From Zunongwangia pacifica (lineage in GTDB: Bacteria; Bacteroidota; Bacteroidia; Flavobacteriales; Flavobacteriaceae), in contig NZ_JAKHSK010000011.1 in NCBI RefSeq assembly GCF_023499215.1, positions 1 through 64,000 on the forward strand: 64,000 bases of DNA, written 5' to 3'. The translations under genes and the position numbers were made by a program. Under the pieces are notes generated by a model, which did not search any database, was not told the origin of the DNA, and saw only the letters and a list, made by a program, of their open reading frames with translations. Below, in pieces: positions 16,551 to 25,219 of this stretch; the stretch's first letter is position 1; each line of letters starts with the position of its first letter.

Positions 16551-17243
16551 TTATTTTTTTAGTTTCTGCATTATTTTTTCGTCTTGAAATGTTCTAATTC
16601 CATTTTCATAATTCGTCCTGAAATATTCGTCATATCCCGTTTCGTTTATTTTATCAGCAATAACCTGTTCGTCCAAAAATTTCTTCGGGTCAGGAACAGT
16701 CAATGTCGCAATTAGAAAATCGAAGTCATTCATTTCTTCTGTCCATTCGATATTGAGAAATCCATTTTCATCAATTATCTCAGGTTCGTTGTCTATTTGA
16801 TAATCTGATTTATTCCAATCGTAGTCTTGGTATATTTTAGCCCACCTTTCTTTTATGATTTCAAGACCTTTACTATTCTCCAATTTCGGATTTATTAAAA
16901 GCCCTAATGTTCCCCAAGTTTTGTTTAAGGAAGGTCTAGACTTTTTCCAAAGTCCTTCAGCTCCAGCCATAGCAAAGGCCTGACTTTCTAAATTTCGTGC
17001 ATTTTTAATAGTTTCTTTTAATGGTAGGATGTATGCAGTTCCAAAATCAGTCTTTAGATGGTTAGAAACAATCATTGTGTAAGTATCCTGTCTGGTGCTT
17101 GATTTTCTTCCATAGCGAATTCTAATTCTTACTGGAACTTTATTGTCATTTGTTTCGAGATAGACTTGTCGCCATTTTTCTCGTTTTGGTGTTTTCTCCC
17201 AAAATAAAGAACCAATGATTATTGCTCCACCTTTAAATTCCAT
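16551..17243 (-). CDS. Conserved hypothetical protein (first cassette gene)
   Basis: 230-residue soluble protein without signal peptide. It starts GGAIIIGSLFWE and has a basic RIRIRYGRKSSTRQDTYTMI segment near residue 60. The C-terminal half is acidic. I do not recognise a family. It is the gene nearest to the attI-like palindrome and recombinase remnant, so it would be the most recently acquired and best expressed cassette if the array works like an integron. Its private core pair is GTTGGCAAC on both sides. Confidence 0.6.
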   Translation of the reverse strand: MEFKGGAIIIGSLFWEKTPKREKWRQVYLETNDNKVPVRIRIRYGRKSSTRQDTYTMIVSNHLKTDFGTAYILPLKETIKNARNLESQAFAMAGAEGLWKKSRPSLNKTWGTLGLLINPKLENSKGLEIIKERWAKIYQDYDWNKSDYQIDNEPEIIDENGFLNIEWTEEMNDFDFLIATLTVPDPKKFLDEQVIADKINETGYDEYFRTNYENGIRTFQDEKIMQKLKK

Positions 17244-17262
17244 TTCGTTCTGTTTTCAGCTT

Positions 17263-17300
17263 GTTGCCAACGTACGGATAACACAACTTGTTGTGTTATC
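17263..17300. other. attI-like region with perfect palindrome (array head)
   Basis: TTGCCAACGTACG is the 5' core of the first cassette. Next to it lies a perfect inverted repeat, GATAACACAAC-TT-GTTGTGTTATC (17277-17300), between that core and the end of the recombinase remnant. The same order, with a slightly degraded palindrome, occurs at 1711-1736. I infer a primary recombination site; no promoter was identified in it. Confidence 0.55.
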
Positions 17301-17318
17301 TCCATTTTAGTTAAAGTA

Positions 17319-17363
17319 CTAATCTACCGCATTTTTTATTTTTTTAAAAGCATTTGTAGTATG
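17319..17363 (-). pseudogene. Tyrosine recombinase, last residues only
   Basis: Minus-strand translation ends HTTNAFKKIKNAVD-stop, matching the tail NAFIVMKNRVD of the remnant at 1749 and the usual NAFKKIKNPLD-like end of integron-type and Xer-like recombinases of Bacteroidota. Upstream of the His the sequence no longer resembles an integrase, so a deletion has removed the catalytic domain. The ACTAATCTACC stretch at the stop is shared between the two loci. Confidence 0.6.
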
Positions 17364-17826
17364 ACCTGCCAGCATTTTTCTTTTTAATTGTTCCATTCGA
17401 TAGTATTTGATATTCCGTCTTTCCTTTACTCAATATCATATTCCCATAAATACCCATTAACTAAGTAGCAATCAAAAATCGTGAATTTCCTTTATATAAA
17501 TTATGTAAAACCAGTAGAAATAAGACACGAAGTTACTCAACTTCTACCCTACCATTTTGGATAATATTGTTCTTTTAGTTTAGTAGGCAGACTCAAGGCA
17601 ACATAAAATATAATTTTGATTTCGATCATACCCTGACTCTGATTGAATACAAACAATTTAGGGCTATTTTAAACACTTCTTAAAATTTTAAAATACTAAG
17701 AGCTATACAAATCTTGTTTTCAATCCCTGTTTCAACTATTTTTAAGACATAATCACTTAATTTTTAGATAGTTTTACATTTTTAAACAATTTGGCTAACG
17801 GAATAAAATAATTCAAAATCAATAAA
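17364..17826. other. Intergenic region beyond the array head
   Basis: AT-rich. On the minus strand a short open stretch (RRNIKYYRMEQLKRKM) runs into the recombinase tail without homology I can name. The last 60 bases must carry the promoter of the esterase gene, but no clear TAnnTTTG box was found. Confidence 0.4.
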
Positions 17827-19074
17827 ATGATCAAAAGATTAAAGATTGTATTCATATTAGGATTTATCATTTTCCTTCAGCAATTTGCAAAAGCACAGGG
17901 AAATCAAAAGTTTTTACAAAAAGTAGGTGTCGTGGATAGTCTTTATTCACAGATCCTAAACGAGTATAGAAAGATTTATGTACAAATACCATCTAGTTTT
18001 ATCCCTTCAAAAAATCAAAAGTATCCAGTTGCATTCATTATAGATGGAGAAACCTTGCTTCCAACAGTTAATGATGTGCAAAATTATTATAGTGGTGGTT
18101 TTACACCCGAAATGGTTCTTGTAGGTATTGCTAACAATAAAAATAGAGTTCGCGACCTCACTACTTCAACAATAACTTGTAAATATGGCATGCCTTTCAA
18201 CGAAAAAAATGGAGAGGCCAACAGTTTTAGGAAATTCATCCAGAATGAACTGATTCCGTTTGTTGAAATTAAATATCCCGTCACCGATTACAGAACCCTC
18301 ATTGGTCACTCTTATGGTGGGTTATTTACCATATACACGCTACTTTATCACCCCAATTTATTTGATAACTATTTAGCAATCGATCCCAGTTTGGATTGGG
18401 ATAACCAAAAACTATTAAAAAATTCACAAGAACAACTTAGCAGGAACAAATACCATGGTAAGGCTCTGTTCATGTCATTAAGTGGCCAATTACATATGCA
18501 GAATTCTGCAATAACTTTAGAAAATGTAATGCAGGACACTACAGATTATACAGTATTCTCACGTTCTAACATTGCATTTTCAAATTTGATTAAGCAAAAC
18601 AAGGACAATGGTTTATCTTATAAATGGAAATTTTATCCTAACGATATCCATGGAACAATTCCGTTTCCTTCAATTATGGAAGGTTTAATTATTCTTTTTG
18701 AATGGTACCAAATGGAAAATACCGATAGAATAAACTCATTTGAAACATCCAAAGAAGTGCTTTTTGCAATAATAAAAAACAGGGAAAAGAAACTTAAGGA
18801 GCATTTGGGCTATGCAGTGCCACCGTACCCTGAAGAACTTTTAAACATGTCAGGGTATATGAACATGGAAATGCGACGACCTGAAATAGCCAAAATGTAT
18901 TTTGAACTTGCTATTGACTATTACCCTAAAAGTGCAAACGCCTATGACTCTATGGCTGATTATTATGAATCCCAAAATGATATGGCCAACGCAATAAAAT
19001 TTATTCAAAAAGCTACTGAATTAAGTGATGATGCATACTTTAAGGATAGATTAAGGCAATTAGGGGAGAAATAA
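17827..19074 (+). CDS. Secreted alpha/beta hydrolase (esterase D-like) with C-terminal TPR
   Basis: 415 residues: signal peptide 1-24, then an esterase-D/IroE-type alpha/beta hydrolase domain (about 40-295) with the nucleophile S162 in IGHSYGGLF, likely acid D187 region, and H275 in PNDIHGTIPFPS. A TPR-like helical tail (about 340-410, YFELAIDYYPKSANAYDSMA) follows. The family includes siderophore esterases and carbohydrate esterases; the substrate here is not evident. Probably periplasmic. It stands alone, followed by a 390-base gap. Confidence 0.8.
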   Translation: MIKRLKIVFILGFIIFLQQFAKAQGNQKFLQKVGVVDSLYSQILNEYRKIYVQIPSSFIPSKNQKYPVAFIIDGETLLPTVNDVQNYYSGGFTPEMVLVGIANNKNRVRDLTTSTITCKYGMPFNEKNGEANSFRKFIQNELIPFVEIKYPVTDYRTLIGHSYGGLFTIYTLLYHPNLFDNYLAIDPSLDWDNQKLLKNSQEQLSRNKYHGKALFMSLSGQLHMQNSAITLENVMQDTTDYTVFSRSNIAFSNLIKQNKDNGLSYKWKFYPNDIHGTIPFPSIMEGLIILFEWYQMENTDRINSFETSKEVLFAIIKNREKKLKEHLGYAVPPYPEELLNMSGYMNMEMRRPEIAKMYFELAIDYYPKSANAYDSMADYYESQNDMANAIKFIQKATELSDDAYFKDRLRQLGEK

Positions 19075-19464
19075 CAGGTTTAGCCAATTGGGAATGCTCT
19101 AATGAATAACTTTAAAAACTTAAACCCTAAATTAACCTTCCAGAAAGCTATAGGGATAAACGTTTTTTAATTTTTGAAAATATTTTTTTGCTAAAAACAG
19201 TCTTAAAGCTATCTAGAAAATATAATGATCATTGTATAGAATTTGACCAACTTTAAGGACAATAAGTTTCTTTTTAGTGCTAAAACTAGGGGCATAATTG
19301 ATCCTGAATCAAACAAAATTGAAAGCGTAATGACTATTTTAAAAATCTTACTGGAGACTTTTAAAGGCTAAAACGAAAAATGTTAAAAACACACATATTG
19401 GACTGTAAATTAATAAAGTATAAACTATTTTTTATTAATTTCGATTTTAACAAAATCATCAATC
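19075..19464. other. Intergenic region, no gene seen
   Basis: AT-rich stretch without a recognisable open frame, hairpin terminator or RNA gene. It presumably holds the promoter of the TlpA-like gene. Confidence 0.4.
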
Positions 19465-21705
19465 ATGAAAATCATCACTTTTACAGCTCTCTTTTTCTCT
19501 TTACTTATCTCAAGTCTTTGTAATGCGCAAGCAAACTTACAGGTAATTGAGAACCCGGCCTATGAAGCAACAACCAGCGGAATCACTCATATCAGCCGAA
19601 TAGAACGGACCCCACAAGTAACCCGGGTCACCATTCATTCTAAATTTGTTCCCGGATGGTGGGTCAATTTTACCAAAGACACCTACCTAAAGGATGTGGC
19701 TACCGATAAAATGTACAGGATTAAAGAGGTAATAGGTGCCGAATTTGACGAAAAACTCTGGACTCCCGATTCTGGAGAGCAATTCACCGAACTCATTTTT
19801 GAGCCGCTCCCCGCTTCTACTCAAAAAATAGATTATGTGGATGGCCAAAGTACCCTATTCGGTGTTTCACTAACTAAAAGTGCTTCCAAAACTACAAACG
19901 AAGTACCATCAGACGTGATGAGCTGGATTCAGGATGAGGTTTCTAAGTCTGATCGTGCCTTAGCTGGTTTTGAAAGCCCCGATTTTTTTAAGCGTGAAAT
20001 GGCCCATGTAGTGGGTTATATTAAAGGTTACGATCCCAGACTGGGTTTTGAAACCGGAATAATATACATAAGTAACGAGCTTACCCGGGAAGAATATCCC
20101 ACCGTTGTCGAAATTGCAACTGATGGACGATTTGAAGCCCAAATACCAATGGTTCAACCCGCAGAAACATTTATGGTAATTGATGAGGAGGGCTTTAATT
20201 TTTATCTGGAACCCGGCACTTCCCTGGGCCTTATCTTAGATTGGAAAGAGTTCCTGCTTGCCGACCGGTATCGTGATCGCCGTTATGAATTTAAGGATAT
20301 AGAATTTTATGGTCCGCTGGCCAAAATAAACCGTGAATTAAACGCCTTTTCCCCAATACGTCCCGATTACCGAGAAGAATTTCAAAAATGGGTAGGCACA
20401 CTTGCTCCTCTCGATTTTCAAACTAAAATCCTGGACCTATATGCTCAAAATGAAGCTAAATTGGATACCTATTTAGCTGAAAATAAAATATCTCAAAAAG
20501 CGGAAAACTTTCTCAAGGCCAATATAAAATTAATCTCAAGTACCGATATGTTTGACTACGTAGATCGCAGGGATTATTTAAAAAGAAATGATACAACCAA
20601 TGCCATTCTGAAACTAAAAATACCCGATTCCTACTATGAAAATATGAAAGCTTTATTACCGGTAAATGAACCAGCCGCTATAGCTACTAATCAATACAGT
20701 ACTTTGATAAACCGCCTGGAGTTTGCTGATCTATTTTCTAAAGTAGAGCACGGATCACAACTAGGAAGATCTCGAAAACCGGAAAAGACACTCCTCGAAT
20801 ATTTTGAAGAAGAAGGTATTGCTCTAGAAGAAAAGTACAGGGAATTATTAAAACCAATAGCAAAAGACCAAAGCTCCAGTCTTGATTCTTTAGAACAAAT
20901 TAACCTGGCAAAAGAATTCAATGAAAAATACAAAACACAAATACAGGCACATTTTAAAAAGTATGTTGAAGCCCCGCCCGAGGACAGAGCCCGGGACGTT
21001 CTGAATACATGGATGAAAAAAGACAGCCTAATGGTAAAAGACCTGGGGATTAAAAGAGGTTTGGCTAGTGATATTATTAAAGTACGAAGTTTAAAATTTT
21101 GGTTTGAATTTTGGGGAAAAGAAACATCAGACCTGGTTTGGGCTCGCTTAAAACAGGATTTAGCAAATCCATTTTTAAAAGCTGAAGGGCAACGTATGTA
21201 TGAAAAAGCATACCCGGCTGAACTACCTGATAACCAAACTCTAGCTGATAAAGATATCATGGACCCCCAAACTTTTAAGGAAAAAACGCTTATACTTCCC
21301 GAAGGTAAGGGTACCACGGCCTTTCGTAACATTACAGACCCATTTAAAGGGAAAATAGTGTTTATTGATTTCTGGGCAACATCATGCGGTCCCTGCGTGG
21401 CGACCATCAAGCGCATGAAAGAAACCCGGGAAAAATACAAAGACAATCCTGATTTTGATTTTGTCTTTATCACCGATCAATCCCAATCCCCCCAAAAAAC
21501 TTATGACCAATTTATTGCAGAACAAGAACTGGAACACGTGTATCGGGTAGATCAAAGCACCTATCACCGTTTTAGGGACCTGTTTAGTTTTAATGGGATT
21601 CCCAGATATATTGTCCTCGATAAAACAGGTAATGTGGTAGATACTGATTTTGCAATGCACAGCTTTGATTCTAAACTACCTAAAATTCTCGATAAATACA
21701 AGTAA
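19465..21705 (+). CDS. TlpA-like thioredoxin-domain protein with large N-terminal domain
   Basis: 746 residues with a signal peptide (1-21). The C-terminal 150 residues form a TlpA/ResA-type thioredoxin fold: FIDFWATSCGPCVATIKRM with the CGPC centre at 641-644 and a cis-Pro in NGIPRYIVLD. The 590-residue N-terminal part is mixed beta and helical and is not assigned. Proteins of this build in Bacteroidota are periplasmic disulfide reductases or oxidoreductases, often near polysaccharide or peptide uptake systems; no such system is adjacent here. Confidence 0.85.
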   Translation: MKIITFTALFFSLLISSLCNAQANLQVIENPAYEATTSGITHISRIERTPQVTRVTIHSKFVPGWWVNFTKDTYLKDVATDKMYRIKEVIGAEFDEKLWTPDSGEQFTELIFEPLPASTQKIDYVDGQSTLFGVSLTKSASKTTNEVPSDVMSWIQDEVSKSDRALAGFESPDFFKREMAHVVGYIKGYDPRLGFETGIIYISNELTREEYPTVVEIATDGRFEAQIPMVQPAETFMVIDEEGFNFYLEPGTSLGLILDWKEFLLADRYRDRRYEFKDIEFYGPLAKINRELNAFSPIRPDYREEFQKWVGTLAPLDFQTKILDLYAQNEAKLDTYLAENKISQKAENFLKANIKLISSTDMFDYVDRRDYLKRNDTTNAILKLKIPDSYYENMKALLPVNEPAAIATNQYSTLINRLEFADLFSKVEHGSQLGRSRKPEKTLLEYFEEEGIALEEKYRELLKPIAKDQSSSLDSLEQINLAKEFNEKYKTQIQAHFKKYVEAPPEDRARDVLNTWMKKDSLMVKDLGIKRGLASDIIKVRSLKFWFEFWGKETSDLVWARLKQDLANPFLKAEGQRMYEKAYPAELPDNQTLADKDIMDPQTFKEKTLILPEGKGTTAFRNITDPFKGKIVFIDFWATSCGPCVATIKRMKETREKYKDNPDFDFVFITDQSQSPQKTYDQFIAEQELEHVYRVDQSTYHRFRDLFSFNGIPRYIVLDKTGNVVDTDFAMHSFDSKLPKILDKYK

Positions 21706-22266
21706 ACTATCTTAGGCAAGCCTAAGAGCATTTAATCTCGGTAATGAGGCAATGGCCAAGAAATATTTTGAAAGCTGATACTCATCTGGAAAAGATTCTC
21801 ATTCTTCATTTAAAAATCAATAAGCCGAAAATTTCCAAAACATTCCAATCCAATCCTAAAACAAATTGAAGAGTTTACATACTTATGCTAGGGCCAATTA
21901 GATACATATACCCTATTCTGGTAGACATCTCGATAAGGCCAAATTCGCTTTGTAAGGAAAGCATCATCTATCGAAATGTCTTTACCAGAGAAATGTAGGG
22001 ATGGGCAAAAAAGTGTACTCTAAAATTTCATTGGTTAGAAACAAGCCATTTTGATATCCAAAATATGACCTAAAGTGCTATAACGGTCTTGGTACAAATT
22101 TTCAAGTTTTCTGCAAAGACTTGTCTTAAAACCTAGCTATGCTAAAACATTTTCGCCAAAAAAACCTATCAACTACAGTGCTTTCTAAGTTAATTATCCA
22201 TTTAACCTATTCTTAAAAAAATAAAACTTAATTGATTTTTTCAACTATATCTAAAATCTTAAAGGC
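21706..22266. other. Intergenic region with a dispersed repeat
   Basis: Near 21711-21745, minus strand, lies CGAGATTAAATGCTCTTAGG followed by CTTGCCTAAG. This is a member of a dispersed repeat (CGAGATTAAATGCTY plus a short palindrome) also seen at about 24084 and 41683. The rest is AT-rich with no gene recognised. Confidence 0.45.
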
Positions 22267-22479
22267 TTAATTATCTGTTGCCGAAAGATGATTTATTTTC
22301 TGGTCATTTGTTTCTAAAGGTTTCGGATAAATAGTAATGAATTCGCGATACAGTATCCAGCTAAAGAAAACAAGAAGGATAAAGATTACCAGTCCTATTT
22401 TTCGATTAAAGGAACGTATTTCTTTTTCCAATTGTTTCTGCTGCTCGTCCAGTTGCGCTATTTTTTTATCCTTATCCAT
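22267..22479 (-). CDS. Small membrane protein
   Basis: 70 residues: an N-terminal charged coiled segment (KKIAQLDEQQKQLEKEIRSF), one membrane helix (28-46) and a short tail. Its start overlaps the stop of the upstream gene by one base, so the two are translationally coupled. No family recognised. Confidence 0.6.
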   Translation of the reverse strand: MDKDKKIAQLDEQQKQLEKEIRSFNRKIGLVIFILLVFFSWILYREFITIYPKPLETNDQKINHLSATDN

Positions 22480-22745
22480 TACCCGGTTTCTTGTAGCTGT
22501 TTCTTTCGTTTCGCTTCAAGCTCTAAACGCTCGTTTTTCTTTTTCATAGCTGCGGCCCAAAAAAGATTTTCAATTTTCTCATGCTCTTTTTTACCAGTAT
22601 AAACCAGTGAAAAGAAAGGCCGGGAATAAGGTTCTCCATTTTTTTTGGTAATTCCTTCATCAATAGCTAAATCCATCACATAGGCAATATGGCCGCGCTT
22701 TCCCAGCTCTTCTTCTAATAGTTTTCTATGCTTTTTTGTAATCAT
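22479..22745 (-). CDS. Small basic protein paired with divergent XRE-type regulator
   Basis: 88 residues if translation begins at the ATG at 22745; an in-frame ATG 60 bases upstream would add a poorly fitting 20-residue extension. The N-terminal half (HRKLLEEELGKRGHIAYVMD) looks like a small DNA-binding helical domain, and the end is a strongly charged helix. A similar small gene often lies back to back with XRE-type regulators in Bacteroidota. Its function is unknown. It is coupled to the small membrane protein downstream. Confidence 0.6.
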   Translation of the reverse strand: MITKKHRKLLEEELGKRGHIAYVMDLAIDEGITKKNGEPYSRPFFSLVYTGKKEHEKIENLFWAAAMKKKNERLELEAKRKKQLQETG

Positions 22746-22870
22746 ACGTATCAATTGTGTATAGGTTATGGCTTTTATCTTACATTTGTAACACAATGGT
22801 AACATAAGGGTAGAGCAATTTACAAACTATTTTACTCATTGACAACTATTTTACCTAAAAATATCATGTA

Positions 22871-23233
22871 TTGAAAACTATTCACCGAATTAAAGCCTTT
22901 ATAGACTATATGGATATTAGTCTGAACAGCTTCGATAAAAGTATCGGGAGGCCTGCAGGATATATTGGAAAACAAATAAGAAGCGAAGCATCCATAGGAT
23001 CAGATATTCTGGAAACTATATTACGTACTTATCCAAATTTAAGTCCGCAATGGTTAATATTTGAAGAAGGTGAAATGCTAAGGGAGAACAATAGTACAAA
23101 AGAGTTTATCTCTGAAGAACCTAAAAAACACTACGGTAGGGAAGACTATTTTGAAAACCTGCTCTTAGAATATCTGGAAAAAAAGCCGGTGAAAGAAAAA
23201 ATACTAAAACTAATCAACAATAAAAAAAAGTAA
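22871..23233 (+). CDS. XRE-like helix-turn-helix regulator
   Basis: 120 residues starting at a TTG codon. The N-terminal IHRIKAFIDYMDISLNSFDK and GYIGKQI..EASIGSDILETIL form the HTH of the phage-repressor type, followed by the hallmark LSPQWLIFEEGEMLRE. A later ATG at 22910 would delete the first helix, so TTG is favoured. It is divergent from the small basic protein gene with only about 125 bases between, which suggests shared control. A flexible acidic and then basic tail closes the protein. Confidence 0.75.
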   Translation: MKTIHRIKAFIDYMDISLNSFDKSIGRPAGYIGKQIRSEASIGSDILETILRTYPNLSPQWLIFEEGEMLRENNSTKEFISEEPKKHYGREDYFENLLLEYLEKKPVKEKILKLINNKKK

Positions 23234-23550
23234 ATTAAGGCTTCATAAAGGTAATAAATATGCCGCTTTATAGAGGAAGTACTATCCTTCTACTTTTCCT
23301 AAGTATTGAATTTTCAAAATCTAAAGAACCGCTTAGATTATAAAAATGTATTAGTATTCGTATAAAAAGGGCTTTCTTAAATCTCTAACTAAAAAAATTG
23401 CTCATCCATAAAGCAAACTCAACCGCTTCGGTACAAGCCTTAAAACAGTCTCTTTTTTTAATAACCTTTAGTGCTAAAATATCGAATTTTATAAGCATTT
23501 TTGCGAATATCTATTAATCCATATAACTTAATCTATTTTATCATTTAAAA
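23234..23550. other. Intergenic region, no gene seen
   Basis: AT-rich. No open frame, RNA gene or strong hairpin recognised. Confidence 0.4.
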
Positions 23551-24015
23551 ATGAAAACTTTTTACTTTGTTCTACTAAGCCTATTCTTATTTTCCTGTGG
23601 AAATGACGATGAGGTTAAAGATTACCGGGAGGTCAATGATCAGCAAATTCAAAAATATTTAGAAGCCAACAATCTGGACGCTCAAAAATCGAATTCTGGT
23701 TTATATTATATCATTGAAGAAGAAGGAACAGGCGCTCAGCCGTCAGCGAAGAGCCAGGTTACGGTAGCCTATAAAGGCTACTTTTTAAACGGAAATATTT
23801 TTGATCAAAGTAACGCTTCAGGAGTCACCTTTGGCTTACAGCAGGTTATCCCCGGCTGGACAGAAGGTATTACCTATTTTAAAGAAGGTGGTAGTGGCAA
23901 ATTGCTTATTCCCTCTCATCTTGGTTACGGCTCTGATGATAGCCGCGGAATCCCAGGAGGATCGGTTTTAATTTTTGATATCAAACTTCTGGAAGTTAAA
24001 GAACAAAATCCATAA
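23551..24015 (+). CDS. FKBP-type peptidyl-prolyl isomerase, lipoprotein
   Basis: 154 residues with a lipoprotein signal ending FSCGNDDE (C16). The FKBP domain (about 60-150) is complete: VTVAYKGYFLNGNIFDQS, then QVIPGWTEGI..FKEGGSGKLLIPSHLGYG, and FDIKLLEV at the end. It probably helps fold proteins in the periplasm, anchored to a membrane. The Asp and Trp of the active site are present (D in FDQS, W in PGWTEG). Monocistronic, with a terminator 130 bases downstream. Confidence 0.9.
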   Translation: MKTFYFVLLSLFLFSCGNDDEVKDYREVNDQQIQKYLEANNLDAQKSNSGLYYIIEEEGTGAQPSAKSQVTVAYKGYFLNGNIFDQSNASGVTFGLQQVIPGWTEGITYFKEGGSGKLLIPSHLGYGSDDSRGIPGGSVLIFDIKLLEVKEQNP

Positions 24016-24083
24016 GGGCTAGCCCATAACGCATGTATTAGAAAAATGTTTTTTATTTCCAGGCATATTGGGAAACGACCAGA

Positions 24084-24102
24084 GCATTTAATCTCGATGA
24101 TC
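24084..24102 (-). repeat. Dispersed repeat copy
   Basis: Minus-strand CGAGATTAAATGCTC preceded by an ATCAT run. Same unit as at 21711-21745 and 41683-41700. When translated it gives the recurrent IIEIKC string, which is probably not a real protein. Confidence 0.4.
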
Positions 24103-24146
24103 AGATAAATAAATTTTTTAATCATCTTCAATCATAAATTCCCATT

Positions 24147-24181
24147 AAAAAGGTCGAAACTTAAAAAGTCTCGACCTTTTT
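24147..24181. terminator. Rho-independent terminator
   Basis: AAAAAGGTCGA and TCGACCTTTTT arms with a 13-base loop. T and A runs on both sides could serve either strand. It closes the FKBP gene. Confidence 0.75.
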
Positions 24182-24328
24182 AAGTTCCGACCTTTTTACT
24201 TCCATTTTTGATGCAAATATTCGACAAAAATTAAAGTTGTTTTTCGATAATTTCGCATCGCTTTTCTATACCATTATTTTATATCTTTAGAAGGTAATAT
24301 CTAATTTAAATTATCCTAGTAAGTCCCT

Positions 24329-25216
24329 ATGAGCAGAACATATTCTATCGCTGTTATACAACTAAACCTTAATGACAACGCGGCCAATAATCTTGCAAAA
24401 TGTAAAGATTGGGTAAAAAAAGCGGCTAGCGAAGGCGCTCAGGTTATTTGTTTGCCCGAATTATATAGCAGTCATTATTTTTGCCAAAGTGAAGATGTAG
24501 ATAATTTTGCGCTGGCCGAGCCACTTTACAGCACTTCCTTTACCGCTTTTAGTAGTTTGGCAAAAGAATTAGGGGTAGTGATTATCGTTCCTTTTTTTGA
24601 AAAAAGAATGGCCGGTATTTATCACAACAGTGCCTATATTATCGATAATGATGGTACTGAAGCCGGACTTTATAGAAAAATGCATATTCCAGATGACCCT
24701 CATTTTTACGAAAAATTCTACTTTACTCCCGGTGATCTTGGTTTTAAAACCATTGCTACCAATATTGGGCAAATTGGCACATTAATTTGTTGGGATCAGT
24801 GGTATCCAGAAGCTGCACGATTAACCGCATTACAGGGCGCTGAAGTTTTATTTTACCCCACAGCCATAGGCTGGCACCCTTCTGAAAAGGATAAATATGG
24901 CGATAATCAATATGGCGCCTGGATGAATGTAATGAAAGGTCATGCCGTGGCTAACGGCACCTATGTTGCTGCTGCTAACCGTATTGGTATCGAAAAATAC
25001 TTACCAAATACCGATGGTATCGAATTTTGGGGAGCTTCCTTTATTGCCGGTCCACAAGGCGAAATCCTGGCACAGGCCTCTCACGATAAAGAAGAAATTT
25101 TAATTGCAGAAGTCGATTTGGACCATCAGGAAAATGTAAGGCAAAACTGGCCATTTTTAAGAGATCGAAGAATTGACTTTTATGGCAATATCACTAAAAG
25201 AGCGATCGATAAATAA
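24329..25216 (+). CDS. aguB: N-carbamoylputrescine amidase
   Basis: 295-residue nitrilase-superfamily enzyme that converts N-carbamoylputrescine to putrescine, CO2 and ammonia. The Glu-Lys-Cys triad is visible: E44 in CLPELYSSHYF, K117 in YRKMHIPDDP, and C154 in LICWDQWYPE. Substrate-specific segments such as DDPHFYEKFYFTPGD are typical of AguB. The stop is three bases from the start of aguA, so the two form an operon making putrescine from agmatine. Confidence 0.93.
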   Translation: MSRTYSIAVIQLNLNDNAANNLAKCKDWVKKAASEGAQVICLPELYSSHYFCQSEDVDNFALAEPLYSTSFTAFSSLAKELGVVIIVPFFEKRMAGIYHNSAYIIDNDGTEAGLYRKMHIPDDPHFYEKFYFTPGDLGFKTIATNIGQIGTLICWDQWYPEAARLTALQGAEVLFYPTAIGWHPSEKDKYGDNQYGAWMNVMKGHAVANGTYVAAANRIGIEKYLPNTDGIEFWGASFIAGPQGEILAQASHDKEEILIAEVDLDHQENVRQNWPFLRDRRIDFYGNITKRAIDK

Positions 25217-25219
25217 GCT

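Noticed and set aside
17783-17800. GGCTAACGG resembling a cassette core upstream of the esterase gene
   Set aside because: Single short match without palindrome or partner core; likely chance.
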